NCBI GenBank assembly: GCA_001263235.1
Contig: LGRD01000032.1
Coordinates: 62,001 to 126,000, forward strand
Source of the DNA: Methylibium sp. NZG
Lineage (GTDB): Bacteria; Pseudomonadota; Gammaproteobacteria; Burkholderiales; Burkholderiaceae_C
Length of the DNA: 64,000 bases
Direction: 5' to 3'
Program-made: the position numbers and the translations under genes
The notes under the pieces: generated by a model
What the model was told of the DNA's origin: nothing
What the model saw: only the letters and a program-made list of their open reading frames with translations
Database searches by the model: none
Shown here: piece after piece, positions 27,908-39,049 of the stretch
How positions within the stretch are numbered: the stretch's first letter is position 1
Layout of the letters: the number at the start of each line of letters is the position of its first letter

Positions 27908-28441
27908 TCAGGCCGTCAGCGCCACCCTCATTTGTTCAAGGCGGGCCTTCACCGAGGTGTCGAGCACTTCGTCGCCCACCACCACGCGGATGCCGCCGAT
28001 CAGCGACGGCTCGATCACCACGGTCGGATTGAGCTTGCGCGCAAAGCGTTTCTCGAGCGCCGAAACGACCTCGGCCAGTTGCGTCGGCGCGATCTCGAAG
28101 GCGCTGTACACGGTCGCATCTGACACGCCGGAGCGTGCGTTCACCAGCGCATGGAAGTGCGACGCGATGGCGCCGAACGCCGACAGCCGGCCGTTGTCGA
28201 TCACGGTGCGCAGCAGATTCTTCGCCGCGTCGGCCAGCGGCGACTTGACTGCCGCGGTGATCACGTCGAACACCTGCTCGGCGCTGACCTTCGGGTTGTC
28301 GGCGAACTGGCGTACTTGCGGGTGACCGGCCACATCGGCCAGAGCCTGCACCTGAGCGCTCAGTTTGTCGAGGTCGCCGGTCGGAACAGCCTTGAACAGC
28401 GCCTCGGCGTACGGGCGTGCAATGGTTGCCAGTTCGGCCAT
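27908..28441 (-). CDS. atpH: ATP synthase F1 delta subunit
   Basis: A 177-residue delta subunit (OSCP type) that ties the peripheral b stalk to the top of F1. The N-terminal helix bundle begins [14 protein letters not shown] and the C-terminal segment [27 protein letters not shown] is the family signature. GGGAGG precedes the ATG. It lies 17 nt after atpF. Confidence 0.97.
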   Translation of the reverse strand: MAELATIARPYAEALFKAVPTGDLDKLSAQVQALADVAGHPQVRQFADNPKVSAEQVFDVITAAVKSPLADAAKNLLRTVIDNGRLSAFGAIASHFHALVNARSGVSDATVYSAFEIAPTQLAEVVSALEKRFARKLNPTVVIEPSLIGGIRVVVGDEVLDTSVKARLEQMRVALTA

Positions 28442-28458
28442 GGGTCAGCCTCCCGCGA

Positions 28459-28929
28459 TCACAGCTCGGCCTTCAAGCGCGACAGCAACTCGGCGTGCAC
28501 ACCGGCGTTGACTTCGCGCTTCAAGATCTGCTCGGCGCCCTTGACTGCCAATGCAGCCACTTGATCGCGCAGTGCCTCGCGGGCTTTCATCGCCTCTTGT
28601 TCGGCCTCGGCCTTCGCAGCGGCGACGATCTTCATGCCTTCTTCATTGGCACGCGTCTTGGCTTCTTCGATCATCGTCTGCGCGAGCCGGTCGGCGTCGC
28701 CCAGGCGCTGCGCTGCGTTGGTGCGCGCAGCCGAGAGCTGCTCTTCGACGCGCTTGTTGGCGTTGGAGAGTTCGCTCTTGGCTTTGTCGGCAGCCGACAA
28801 GCCTTCGGCGATCTTCTGCGCGCGTTCGTCGAGCGCCTTGACGATGGGCGGCCACACATACGTCATCGTGAACCAGACCAGAATCAGGAACACGATCAGC
28901 TGTGCGATCAGCGTGGCGTTGATGTTCAC
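28459..28929 (-). CDS. atpF: ATP synthase F0 b subunit
   Basis: A 156-residue peripheral stalk subunit. One membrane helix ([20 protein letters not shown]) is followed by a long charged helix rich in Ala, Glu and Lys that dimerises along the side of the enzyme. The start is GTG with GAGG upstream; the reading [10 protein letters not shown] is the normal betaproteobacterial N-terminus. A single b gene is present, as in non-photosynthetic bacteria. Confidence 0.97.
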   Translation of the reverse strand: MNINATLIAQLIVFLILVWFTMTYVWPPIVKALDERAQKIAEGLSAADKAKSELSNANKRVEEQLSAARTNAAQRLGDADRLAQTMIEEAKTRANEEGMKIVAAAKAEAEQEAMKAREALRDQVAALAVKGAEQILKREVNAGVHAELLSRLKAEL

Positions 28930-29016
28930 GTGGGTGCCTCGGGAGCAAATGGATTTGAAGGCGATGGAAGGCGGTCAGCGCGCCCTCGCGGGCGAGCGCT
29001 GCCGCAACACCTCGGC

Positions 29017-30174
<1,158 letters not shown>

Positions 30175-30185
<11 letters not shown>

Positions 30186-30705
30186 GTTTGCTCTTGAGCC
30201 TCATCGATCCTGACCGGCCGTGCCACAGCAGCGCCAGCCAGTTCACCTTCATGCACACCACCATCGTGACCAGCAAGGCCGGCCAGCTCAGATCGGGCAC
30301 CACCCGCGCGGCGATCACCAACATTGCGATCGCCGCCCCTATCTTCAGCATTTCCCAGAACATGAACCCGGTGGCAGACGCCATCGGCGACCGCGCTACC
30401 TTCGTCATGCCGCGCGCCAGCAGCACGCCCGGCAACACGACGGCCGCCGCACCGTAGAGCGACGACCACATCAACGAGGCGCTCTGCGAAGCCGCGCCCA
30501 ACAACGCACCACACAACAAGCCGACCAGGCCTTGCGCACCCACCACGGCCCACGGTGAAAGGAACACCATGCGCCGCCGCAGCGCTTGCGCCTCTTCCCG
30601 GCTCAGGGTGTGCAAGGGTTCGTCATCGTCCTTGCCCTCGTCCCAATCGGGGTTCGAACCGGTTCGGACGATGGTTGCGTCCGGGATGTTGACGATGCGA
30701 TTCAT
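30175..30705 (-). CDS. atpI: ATP synthase I protein
   Basis: A 176-residue small membrane protein, first gene of the atp operon. AtpI helps assemble the c-ring and may carry Mg2+. It has a 45-residue hydrophilic start, here acidic (SNPDWDEGKDDDEP), then four hydrophobic segments. The ATG at 30705 (MNRIVNIPDATIV) fits relatives better than the upstream in-frame ATG at 30813, whose extra 36 residues are low-quality. The overlap with atpB couples the genes. Confidence 0.88.
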
Positions 30706-30740
30706 GAACACCACGCGGGCAGCAAAGGCAAAGCCTCGGA

Positions 30741-30768
30741 ATTCTACGTGGAAACCCGGTCGCTTGAA
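30741..30768 (-). promoter_or_regulatory. Possible promoter of the atp operon
   Basis: On the reverse strand, TTCAAG (30768-30763) and TAGAAT (30746-30741) are 16 nt apart and lie about 36 nt upstream of the atpI ATG. The -10 box matches 5 of 6 consensus bases; the -35 is weak. It is the best sigma-70-like site I could find in this gap. Confidence 0.4.
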
Positions 30769-30822
30769 CACCACCCCAAACCGCCGCGAGGGGGTGTTTG
30801 AAAAAAACATCAAGCAGCCACC

Positions 30823-30923
30823 TGACTAGCGACGAACCTCAGCTGCCCGGCGGGCAGCTGCGAGGCCTGCTAACGGCCCTTCCTTAGAAGGGCCGTTGGC
30901 ATGCTGAGGTTCGTCGCCAATCA
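30823..30923. repeat. Structured intergenic repeat, copy 2
   Basis: Outer arms 30823-30843 and 30903-30923 pair at 19 of 21 positions. Inside are a perfect 10-bp stem (CAGCTGCCCG/CGGGCAGCTG, 30840-30860) and a perfect 11-bp stem with a 4-nt loop (AACGGCCCTTC/GAAGGGCCGTT, 30872-30897). Read on the reverse strand, it has the same order of arm, long hairpin, short hairpin, arm as the element at 19153-19252. It lies between atpI and the 3' end of the sugar operon and might also act as a terminator for the latter. Confidence 0.88.
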
Positions 30924-30956
30924 AGAGCAGCCATGCGCTGGCCCCATGCCAGCCGG

Positions 30957-31733
30957 CTACCCCATCACGGAGGTCTGCGCAATGCCGGCGTCCACCAGCA
31001 CGTGCTGACCGGTCATGCCGTCGCTGTCGTCCGAGGCCATGAACAGCGTGACCCGCGACACGTGGCCGGGGTTCAGCCGGATCTTCAGGCACTGCGCGTC
31101 GAGGAAGGCCTGATCGGCCGCCGGGTCGCGGTGCAGCGTCGTCTGGCGGTCGGTGACGATCGCGCCGGGCACCACCGCATTCACGCGGATGTTGCGCGCG
31201 CCCAGCTCGCGCGCCAGCGTGCGCGTGAGGCCCAGGATGCCGGCCTTCGCCGTGGTGTAGCCGGCAAGGTTCGGTCGGCCGCGCATCCACGACACCGAGC
31301 CCATGTTGATGATCGAGCCGCCGCCGGCCAGCGCCATCGCTGGCGCCACCGCCTGCGTCGCAAAGAAGTAGTGCTTCAGGTTGAGCGCGAGGCGGTCGTC
31401 CCAGAATTCGGGCGTCACCTCTTCCATGGTGTGGCGGTCGTCGCGGCCGGCGTTGTTGATCAGCACGCGGATCGGCCCGGCCTGCGCGATCACCTGCTTC
31501 AGCAACGCCTGGTAGGCCGGCGCGTCGCGCACGTCGCAGGCGGCGTAGATCGGTGCAGGCGCGCCTTGCGCGACGATCGATTCGATGAGTTCGCGTCCAC
31601 CGTCGGGCTTGGTGCCGCAGAACGCGACCGTGCAGCCTTGCGCCGCAAACTGCCGCACCAGGTCGGCGCCGATGCCGGAGCTGCCACCGCTGATGAAGAC
31701 GACGCGGCCGGCGAGAGAGGTGTAGAGGGTCAT
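30957..31733 (-). CDS. SDR-family NAD(P)-dependent dehydrogenase
   Basis: A 258-residue classical short-chain dehydrogenase: cofactor loop GGSSGIG (16-22), NNAG (93-96) and catalytic Ser146, Tyr159, Lys163 (Y-x3-K as YTTAK). It is the last gene of the sugar operon. The likely role is oxidation of the sugar at C1 to a lactone, or of a later intermediate. The Gfo/Idh enzyme in the same operon could do the same job, so the division of labour is open. The C-terminal DSDGMTGQHVLVDAGI is standard for the family. Confidence 0.85.
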   Translation of the reverse strand: MTLYTSLAGRVVFISGGSSGIGADLVRQFAAQGCTVAFCGTKPDGGRELIESIVAQGAPAPIYAACDVRDAPAYQALLKQVIAQAGPIRVLINNAGRDDRHTMEEVTPEFWDDRLALNLKHYFFATQAVAPAMALAGGGSIINMGSVSWMRGRPNLAGYTTAKAGILGLTRTLARELGARNIRVNAVVPGAIVTDRQTTLHRDPAADQAFLDAQCLKIRLNPGHVSRVTLFMASDDSDGMTGQHVLVDAGIAQTSVMG

Positions 31734-31787
31734 GGTATTCAGATCAGTGATGGAGCAAACACGACTGGCCGGGCGAGGCGGACCGCC

Positions 31788-32705
31788 TCACGCGACGAAG
31801 TTGACCGGCAGGCCGGGCACGTCCACATCGAGCGCCAGCACGCAGCCGGCGAAGGGCTGGAACATCAGCTCGGTGGCAGGGCGGTTCTCGCGCGCGGTGG
31901 TGATGTAGAGCGTTTTCAGGTCGGGCCCACCGAAGCACGGCATCGTGGCGCAGCGCACTGGCAGCGCCACCTCGCGCAGCAGCGCGCCCTCGGGCGACAA
32001 GCGCAGCAGGCGCTGGCCTTCGAACATGGCGACCCAGTACGCGCCTTCTGCGTCGACCGCCGCGCCGTCGGGGCGGCCGCCGTAGTCGTCGAGCGAGGCG
32101 GCAACATCCTTCACGGGGAAGCTCGCGAACACGCGCCGGTTGCTGATCTCGCCGCTGGTGGGCTCGAAGTCGAACGCGTAGACGGTGTGCGCCTTGGTGT
32201 CGGCCCAGTACATGGTGCGGCCGTTCGGGCTCCAGGCCAGGCCGTTGCTGACGGTGATGCCCTCGGCCTTGCGCACGAGATGGCCGCCGCTGAAGCAATG
32301 CAGCGACGCCAGCGCGGGCTCGCGCGGCTCGTAGATCGTGCCGACCCAGAAGCGGCCCTGCGGGTCGCACTTGCCGTCGTTGAAGCGTTCGTTGGCCGGG
32401 TCGTAGGGCGGCTCGGCAAGGCGCGTGCGTGCGCCAGTGGCGGGGTCGAAGCGCCAGAGGCCGTCGCGCATGGCCAGCAGCAACCGGCCGCCGAGCATCG
32501 GCGCGCAACTCGCCACCTCGGTCTCGAAGCTCCAGTGCACCAACTCGCCGCTGGCGGGCGTGAAGCGCTGCAGCTTGCGGCCCGGGATGTCGCAGTAGTA
32601 CAGCGCCTGCGCCTGCGGGTGCCACATTGGCGACTCGCCCAGCAGCGAGGGCAGCGCCACCGCCACGCGCAACTCTGTGCCGGCGGAGGTGTGGCTTCGG
32701 TCCAT
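31788..32705 (-). CDS. SMP-30/gluconolactonase-family sugar lactonase
   Basis: A 305-residue six-bladed beta-propeller lactonase. The metal site residues are visible: Glu in LLGESPMWHP, Asn in ITVSNGLAWSPNG and Asp in RPDGAAVDAEG. The motif NDGKCDPQGRFWVGT is diagnostic. It would open the aldono-lactone made by the sugar dehydrogenase. Its ATG overlaps the epimerase stop by 1 nt (TGATG), so the two are coupled. Confidence 0.9.
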   Translation of the reverse strand: MDRSHTSAGTELRVAVALPSLLGESPMWHPQAQALYYCDIPGRKLQRFTPASGELVHWSFETEVASCAPMLGGRLLLAMRDGLWRFDPATGARTRLAEPPYDPANERFNDGKCDPQGRFWVGTIYEPREPALASLHCFSGGHLVRKAEGITVSNGLAWSPNGRTMYWADTKAHTVYAFDFEPTSGEISNRRVFASFPVKDVAASLDDYGGRPDGAAVDAEGAYWVAMFEGQRLLRLSPEGALLREVALPVRCATMPCFGGPDLKTLYITTARENRPATELMFQPFAGCVLALDVDVPGLPVNFVA

Positions 32706-33577
32706 CAAAGCACCGCGATGTCGAGCTTCATCCACGCCTCCATCGACTCGCCTGGCGGCACCGTGCGCAAGCCGTGGGCGGCCGGGTCGGCCATGTGGAT
32801 CGCGTTGGAGACATGGCTCACCGGCTCGACGCAGAAGTAGTCCTTGTCCTGCGGCGTGTACACCACGAGGTGGTGCAGCGACGAGCTCAGTTGCAGCGAG
32901 AACTTCTCGTCGCGGATGCGCGCCGGGCCGGCCCAGCCTTCGAAGCAGTTGTCGAAGGCGAGGTGCGACACATCGCTGTCGATGCCGGGCTGCGCGACCT
33001 TGCGCACCGGCAGTTGCGTGGCGTCCGAATCCCAGCGGTTCGACAGTTCGATGTGCAGCCGGCTGCGCGCGCGCTTGGGGAAGTACGGGTGCCAGCCGAG
33101 CCCGGCCGGCTGCGCCACGGCGGCGGTGTTGGTGAACACCATCTGCACGTGCATCGAATCGGGTTGCAGCGTGAAGTACTGGCTCGCCTCGAAGTCGAAT
33201 GGCCAGTCGGCGTCGGCCGTGTGCTTGTACGCAAGCACCACCTCGACCGTGCTGGACGAGACGATCTGCCACGGCCGCAGCCAGCCCACGCCGTGCAGCG
33301 AGTGCGGGTTGTCGTCGAAGTTGGGCTGCGTCGTGTACTCGTGGCCCTTCCAGCGGAAGTGGCGGTAGCCGAGTCGATTGGAGTAAGGCACCAGCGGGAA
33401 GCTGCCCGATTGCCGCGATGCGACGAGTGAGGCCGGCTCCGTGCTGCGCAGGATCGGCGTGTCGCGGTGCCACAGGCCGGCGATGCTGCCGCCCAAGTCG
33501 GGGCGCAGCGCCAGACGCAACGCGCCGGCATGCAACTCGAACGAACGTGCGGACGAACTGGGGGCGGTTGCTGTCAT
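32705..33577 (-). CDS. Aldose 1-epimerase family protein
   Basis: A 290-residue galactose-mutarotase-like protein. Conserved features are the N-terminal LRPDLGGSIAGLWH, VPYSNRLG, HSLHGVGW with its catalytic His and GLGWHPYF with the second His. It would equilibrate the alpha and beta forms of the sugar, giving the dehydrogenase its preferred anomer. The start at 33577 is chosen because the 53 residues upstream in frame look non-coding. It sits between the Gfo/Idh and lactonase genes. Confidence 0.88.
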   Translation of the reverse strand: MTATAPSSSARSFELHAGALRLALRPDLGGSIAGLWHRDTPILRSTEPASLVASRQSGSFPLVPYSNRLGYRHFRWKGHEYTTQPNFDDNPHSLHGVGWLRPWQIVSSSTVEVVLAYKHTADADWPFDFEASQYFTLQPDSMHVQMVFTNTAAVAQPAGLGWHPYFPKRARSRLHIELSNRWDSDATQLPVRKVAQPGIDSDVSHLAFDNCFEGWAGPARIRDEKFSLQLSSSLHHLVVYTPQDKDYFCVEPVSHVSNAIHMADPAAHGLRTVPPGESMEAWMKLDIAVL

Positions 33578-33683
33578 GGCGTTTCCGATGGCTGCGGGGT
33601 GCTGCACCCGCCATGGCCGATGGCCAGGCACCGCAGGTGCAACATCGTAATGCCGTGGGCCGCCAGCGATTGAGCGGCCTGGC

Positions 33684-34811
33684 TCACCAGCCGGCTGGCA
33701 GCACGTCGCGCATGTCCACTGCCTGCCCCGAGGCAATGCTGCGGTGCGCCGCCAGCCCGGTGGCCACGCTGCGCAGGCCGTCTTCGAGGCTCACCTCGGC
33801 GGGCAGGCCGTTACGGATCGCATGGGCGAACTTCTGGTGCTCGATGAACGACGCGCCGAAGTGCTGACCGGCGTACTTGATGTTCGTGTCCCACACGCGC
33901 CGCACCGCCACGCCGCGGCCGCTGCCCGAAGGCTCGCCCCAGACCTTGCGCGTGCCCCAGTCTTCACGCCGGCCGTGGCGCAGCGTGAGCGAGGGCAGCA
34001 GCGATTCGAGCTTGCCCTCGGCGCCGACTATTGCGATGTGCTCGTTGTCCACCGAATTCTCGGCGAACATGCACAGGTCGAGCATCGCGCGCGCGCCGCT
34101 GGGGTATTCGACGATCACGTACGCACTGTCGAGAACGTCCGGCGTGCGGCCGTCGTAGCGTTCGTCGAGGTGGTTCACGCGCTGCGCGCCGGACGCGAAC
34201 ACGCGCGAGGGGTGTTCCTTCAAGATCAGGTCCATCAGGTTGAAGTAGTGGCAGCACTTCTCGACCAGCGTGCCGCCGGTGTTGGCGGTGAAGCGGTTCC
34301 AGTCGCCGACCTTCGGGTAGAACGGCTCGCGGTGTTCACGGATCGCGACCTGGTGCAGCGCGCCGACCGCGCCGCCGTGCGCCATGCGGATCATCTCGGC
34401 CACCGGCGGCATGTAGCGGTATTCCTGAGCGACCCACACGAGCGGCTTTCGGCCCTCCGCCAACTTCATCATCTCGACGCCGTCTTCGATGCGCGTGACC
34501 AGCGGCTTCTCGATCAGGATGTGCGCATCGGTCTTCAGCGCGTCACGCATCATCTCGATGTGCGTGAAGTTCGGGGTCGAGATGACGAGCGCGTCGAACA
34601 GGCCGCTGGCCAGCAGGTCGCGGTGGTTGTCGAAAACCTGCGGCGCTTGTGCTGCGCCGTCGAGCAGCGCCACCGCCGCGTCGCGGCTGGGCGCGTGCGT
34701 GTCGGCGATGGCGGTGACCACCGTGCCGTCGAGCGCCTTGATGTTCTCTATGTGCTCGCGGCCCATGCTGCCGCAGCCGATCAACCCGTAGCGAATCTTC
34801 TGAAGCTTCAT
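33684..34811 (-). CDS. Gfo/Idh/MocA-family oxidoreductase
   Basis: A 375-residue sugar dehydrogenase of the Gfo/Idh/MocA family: Rossmann motif GLIGCGSMG near the start, the EKP motif (ILIEKPLV, about residue 97) whose Lys is catalytic, and GGTLVEKCCHYFNLMD in the C-terminal domain. Members oxidise sugars at C1 or at a secondary hydroxyl using NAD(P). An L-arabinose 1-dehydrogenase of this family works in a comparable non-phosphorylative pathway in Azospirillum. ATG 34811 was preferred to GTG 34814 because AAGGG is well spaced. The preceding permease gene ends 4 nt away. Confidence 0.88.
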   Translation of the reverse strand: MKLQKIRYGLIGCGSMGREHIENIKALDGTVVTAIADTHAPSRDAAVALLDGAAQAPQVFDNHRDLLASGLFDALVISTPNFTHIEMMRDALKTDAHILIEKPLVTRIEDGVEMMKLAEGRKPLVWVAQEYRYMPPVAEMIRMAHGGAVGALHQVAIREHREPFYPKVGDWNRFTANTGGTLVEKCCHYFNLMDLILKEHPSRVFASGAQRVNHLDERYDGRTPDVLDSAYVIVEYPSGARAMLDLCMFAENSVDNEHIAIVGAEGKLESLLPSLTLRHGRREDWGTRKVWGEPSGSGRGVAVRRVWDTNIKYAGQHFGASFIEHQKFAHAIRNGLPAEVSLEDGLRSVATGLAAHRSIASGQAVDMRDVLPAGW

Positions 34812-34815
34812 CACC

Positions 34816-35646
34816 TCAACCCTTCAATCCACCTTGTGTGAGCCCGCCCACCACGCGCTCCTGGAAGATCGCGATCAACACTGCGATCGGCACGATGGCC
34901 ACGATCAGCGCGGCCGAGATGATCGGCCACGGGAACGTGAACTCGCCCTGGTACAGCGTGATGCCCACCGGCAGCGTGCGGAAGTTCGGGTTGCTGTTGA
35001 GCGACAGCGCCAGCAGGAACTCGTCCCACGAATTGACGAACGCCAGGATGCCGGCCGTGAACACACCGGGTGCCGCCAGCGGCACGACCACGCGCCACAG
35101 CGCGCCCATGCGGGTGCAGCCGTCGATCATCGCGGCGTTCTCCAGATCTTTGGGGATGCTCTGGAAGAAGCTCACCAGCACCAGCGTGCACACCGGCAGG
35201 TTCAGCACGATGTAGGGCAGGACGAGCGCGGTGTAGCTGTTGAGCAGGCCGAGCGTGCGCATGGTCTCGAAGATCGGCACCAGCAGCGTGACCAGCGGGA
35301 ACATGCTGGAGGCCACGATGGCCGTGAGGATCAACTGCCGGCGCTTCAGGTTCAGCCGTGCGATTGCATACGCCGCCAGCGACGACACGATCAGCGAAAA
35401 CACCGTTGCCGAGAGCGCCACTGCCAGGCTGTTGCCCAGGTACTTCAGCAGCGGTTGGTCGGTGAACGCCTGCGCATAGTTGGCCAACGTCGGGTTGTGC
35501 GGGAAGTAGGTGATGGGCTTGCTGACCAGCTCGGCCTCGGTTTTCAGCGAGGTCAGCAAAATCCAAACGGCCGGGAAGAAGCCGTTCACCACCACCAGGC
35601 CGGCGGCGATCAGCCGCAGGCTCTTGCTGTCGAAGAGGGATCTCAT
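34816..35646 (-). CDS. Sugar ABC transporter permease (MalG-like)
   Basis: A 276-residue inner-membrane permease with six helices. The EAA loop that contacts the ATPase is near ENAAMIDGCTRMGALWRVVVPLAAPG. This is the CUT1 (carbohydrate uptake 1) family partner of the upstream permease, working with the binding protein and MsmK/UgpC-like ATPase of the same operon. The N-terminus has the usual first helix (LIAAGLVVVNGFFPAVWIL). Confidence 0.93.
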   Translation of the reverse strand: MRSLFDSKSLRLIAAGLVVVNGFFPAVWILLTSLKTEAELVSKPITYFPHNPTLANYAQAFTDQPLLKYLGNSLAVALSATVFSLIVSSLAAYAIARLNLKRRQLILTAIVASSMFPLVTLLVPIFETMRTLGLLNSYTALVLPYIVLNLPVCTLVLVSFFQSIPKDLENAAMIDGCTRMGALWRVVVPLAAPGVFTAGILAFVNSWDEFLLALSLNSNPNFRTLPVGITLYQGEFTFPWPIISAALIVAIVPIAVLIAIFQERVVGGLTQGGLKG

Positions 35647-35671
35647 GTGGGCGCTCTCTTGTGTGGCCTGG

Positions 35672-36595
35672 TCAGGCGTTCTTGCCGATGCGCTTCAAGT
35701 AGAAGCCGGTGACGAACAGCGACAGCACGAACATGCACACCGCCAGCGTGGAGCCGTAGCCCACGTCGAGGTAGTCGATCGTGGTCTTGTGGATCAGCAT
35801 CGCCAGCGTCTCGGTGCTGTTGCCCGGGCCGCCCTTGGTCATCGTGTACGGGATGTCGAAGGTCTGCAGCGCGGTGATGGTGCGAAAGATCAGCGCCACG
35901 ATGATCGACGGCATCAACATGGGAATCGTGATCTGCCAGAACTGCTGCCACTTGCTGGCGCCATCGACCTCGGCCGCTTCATACAGCGACTTCGGGATCA
36001 TCTGCAAGCCGGCGAGCAAGATGAGCGCCATGAACGAACTCGTCTTCCAGATGATCGTCATGCAGATCGCCGTGAAGGCCCAGTTCGGTCGCAGCAGCCA
36101 CATCGTCGGCTCGTCGTCGCCAAGGCGTCGCATCACATCATTGACGACGCCGTATTCGGTGTGAAAGAACCACGCGAAGATCAGACCCGCAAACGCCAGC
36201 GGCAGCGCCCACGGCAGCAGCAGCGCCAGCCGCACCGGCCACTTGCGCTTGAACGGCAGGTTGGCCAGCATCGCCAGGCCCAGGCCCACCACCAGCGCGC
36301 CGGGCACGGTGATCAGCGTGATCAGCACCGTGTTCTTGGTCGCATTCCAGAAGTCGTGGTCCTTGAACACCAGCAGGTAGTTCTCGAAGCCGACGAACTT
36401 GATGCCGCCGCCGCCCGACAGGCGCAGGTCGAAGAAGCTGTTCCAGATCAGCTTGCCGATCGGGTAGACGACGATCAACGCCAGCAGCAGGAAGGCCGGC
36501 GCGAGCAGCATGACGCCGAGCGTCTTCTCGCTCGGGTCACGCCAACGGTCCAGCAGGCTGGTGCCGGGGCTCGGGGGGATGCTCGCGCTGGCCAT
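35672..36595 (-). CDS. Sugar ABC transporter permease (MalF-like)
   Basis: A 307-residue CUT1 permease with six helices; the EAA loop reads EAAEVDGASKWQQFWQITIPML. It pairs with the MalG-like permease 25 nt downstream. The first helix (LGVMLLAPAFLLLALIVVYPIG) follows a short cytosolic lead, and the periplasmic loop contains DLRLSGGGGIKFVG. Substrate is set by the binding protein and is unknown. Confidence 0.93.
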   Translation of the reverse strand: MASASIPPSPGTSLLDRWRDPSEKTLGVMLLAPAFLLLALIVVYPIGKLIWNSFFDLRLSGGGGIKFVGFENYLLVFKDHDFWNATKNTVLITLITVPGALVVGLGLAMLANLPFKRKWPVRLALLLPWALPLAFAGLIFAWFFHTEYGVVNDVMRRLGDDEPTMWLLRPNWAFTAICMTIIWKTSSFMALILLAGLQMIPKSLYEAAEVDGASKWQQFWQITIPMLMPSIIVALIFRTITALQTFDIPYTMTKGGPGNSTETLAMLIHKTTIDYLDVGYGSTLAVCMFVLSLFVTGFYLKRIGKNA

Positions 36596-36617
36596 GGTGG
36601 GCTCGCTTCTCTGTGGT

Positions 36618-37898
36618 TCAGCGCATCACGCGGGTCAGCCGCGATTCGATTTCCGTCACGCCTTCAGCCGGCGTCTTGGTGCGGGCCAGCACCGCACTGG
36701 TGGTGGTGCGGATGATGTCGCTGACCTGGCCGTAGTCCTTGCTCATCGGCCGGCTCTTGCCGGCGATGACGACGTTGGCGGCGTCCTTGAACCAGGGCAC
36801 GACCCTCAGCACGTCCGGGTCGGTGTAGACGCTCTGGTAGGTGGGCAGCAGCGAGCCCTCGACCGACAGGAACTTGCTCGACTCGGGGCTGGACAGGTGC
36901 CTGACCAGCGACGCCGCGGCCGGCTTGTTCTTGCTGAACGCGCTGACCGCCCACTGCCAGCCGCCCACGCAGGTGGCGCTCCTGCCACCGGCCATGGCCG
37001 GCAGCGGCATCACGCCGACCTTGCCCTTGACCTGCGAGTCGCCGTCGTCCTTGAAGCGGTCCCAGGCGAAGCCCCAGTTGATCGCGAAGACCACCTGGCC
37101 GGCCTTGAACTCGTTGACCGTGTCGGGCGTCTTCACTTCGGCGACGTTCTTCTTGATCACGCCGGCATCGACCATCGACAGCCACTGCGTCAGGCCCTTG
37201 GTGGCGGCGGTCTTGTCGAGCGTCATCTTGCCGGACGCGTCGTTGAACTCCTTGCCCTGGCCCCAGTACGGCAGAAGGAAGGTGCAGACGGCGCCTTCGA
37301 TCGGCGCGCCCTGAATGCTCAAGCCCTGCAGGTTGGGGTTGCCCTCGGCCTTCTGGATCTTGCTGGCGGCGGCGGTCAGTTCGTCCCAGGTCTTGGGTTC
37401 GGCCACGCCGTGCTTCTCCAGCAGATCCTTGCGGTAGTACATGAACATCGCGTCGGCAAAGGCCGGCATGGCGGCGATCTTGCCGTCCACCACGTTGGAG
37501 CTGGCATAGACCGGCAGGTAGGGCTTCATCACGTCGGCCGGCTTGCCCAGGTAGGCGTCCAGCGGCTCCAGCCAGCCGGCGCCGTAGTACTGGGCGGGGT
37601 TGACGATGTCGATGAGGTAGATGTCGATCGACGGGTCTTTGGCGTTGAGCACCGTGCTCAAGTACTGGCGCTGCAGTTCGCTGGTGGCGCCGCCGGTCTC
37701 GATTTCAATCTTGACGTTCGGGTTCTTGGCCTGGTATTGGTCGAACAGCTTGCGCATCAGGTCGGGGCGCTGGTTGGCACCGCCGGAGAACACGCGCAGC
37801 GTGGTCTGCTGCGCGTAAGCGACGGTGCTGGTCGCCAGGCCGGCGAACAGGGCGACGGCGCCGGCGAGGGCGGTCAGGGTGGTGCGACGAAGGGTCAT
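36618..37898 (-). CDS. Sugar ABC transporter substrate-binding protein
   Basis: A 426-residue periplasmic binding protein (family 1, CUT1 type) with a signal peptide cut after VAYA, before QQT. The mature start TLRVFSGGANQ and the SIDIYLIDIVNPAQYYGAGW segment are typical of monosaccharide and disaccharide receptors. A strong AAGGAG precedes the ATG, and this gene should be the most highly translated of the operon. Ligand unknown; by context an aldose such as arabinose, galactose or fucose. Confidence 0.92.
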   Translation of the reverse strand: MTLRRTTLTALAGAVALFAGLATSTVAYAQQTTLRVFSGGANQRPDLMRKLFDQYQAKNPNVKIEIETGGATSELQRQYLSTVLNAKDPSIDIYLIDIVNPAQYYGAGWLEPLDAYLGKPADVMKPYLPVYASSNVVDGKIAAMPAFADAMFMYYRKDLLEKHGVAEPKTWDELTAAASKIQKAEGNPNLQGLSIQGAPIEGAVCTFLLPYWGQGKEFNDASGKMTLDKTAATKGLTQWLSMVDAGVIKKNVAEVKTPDTVNEFKAGQVVFAINWGFAWDRFKDDGDSQVKGKVGVMPLPAMAGGRSATCVGGWQWAVSAFSKNKPAAASLVRHLSSPESSKFLSVEGSLLPTYQSVYTDPDVLRVVPWFKDAANVVIAGKSRPMSKDYGQVSDIIRTTTSAVLARTKTPAEGVTEIESRLTRVMR

Positions 37899-37969
37899 GA
37901 TGAGAGGTCTCCTTGAGGGGCTGAGGGTGAGCTTTGGGGCTGTCTGCCCCTGGGGTTGGAACGAAAAGA

Positions 37970-39046
<1,077 letters not shown>

Positions 39047-39049
39047 GTG

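Noticed and set aside
30933-32840. 635-codon forward frame across the SDR, SMP-30 and epimerase genes
   Set aside because: It crosses gene boundaries on the opposite strand and has shadow-type composition.
31788-33614. Apparent 608-residue lactonase with a long N-terminal extension
   Set aside because: The extension is an out-of-frame reading of the epimerase gene; the lactonase starts at 32705.
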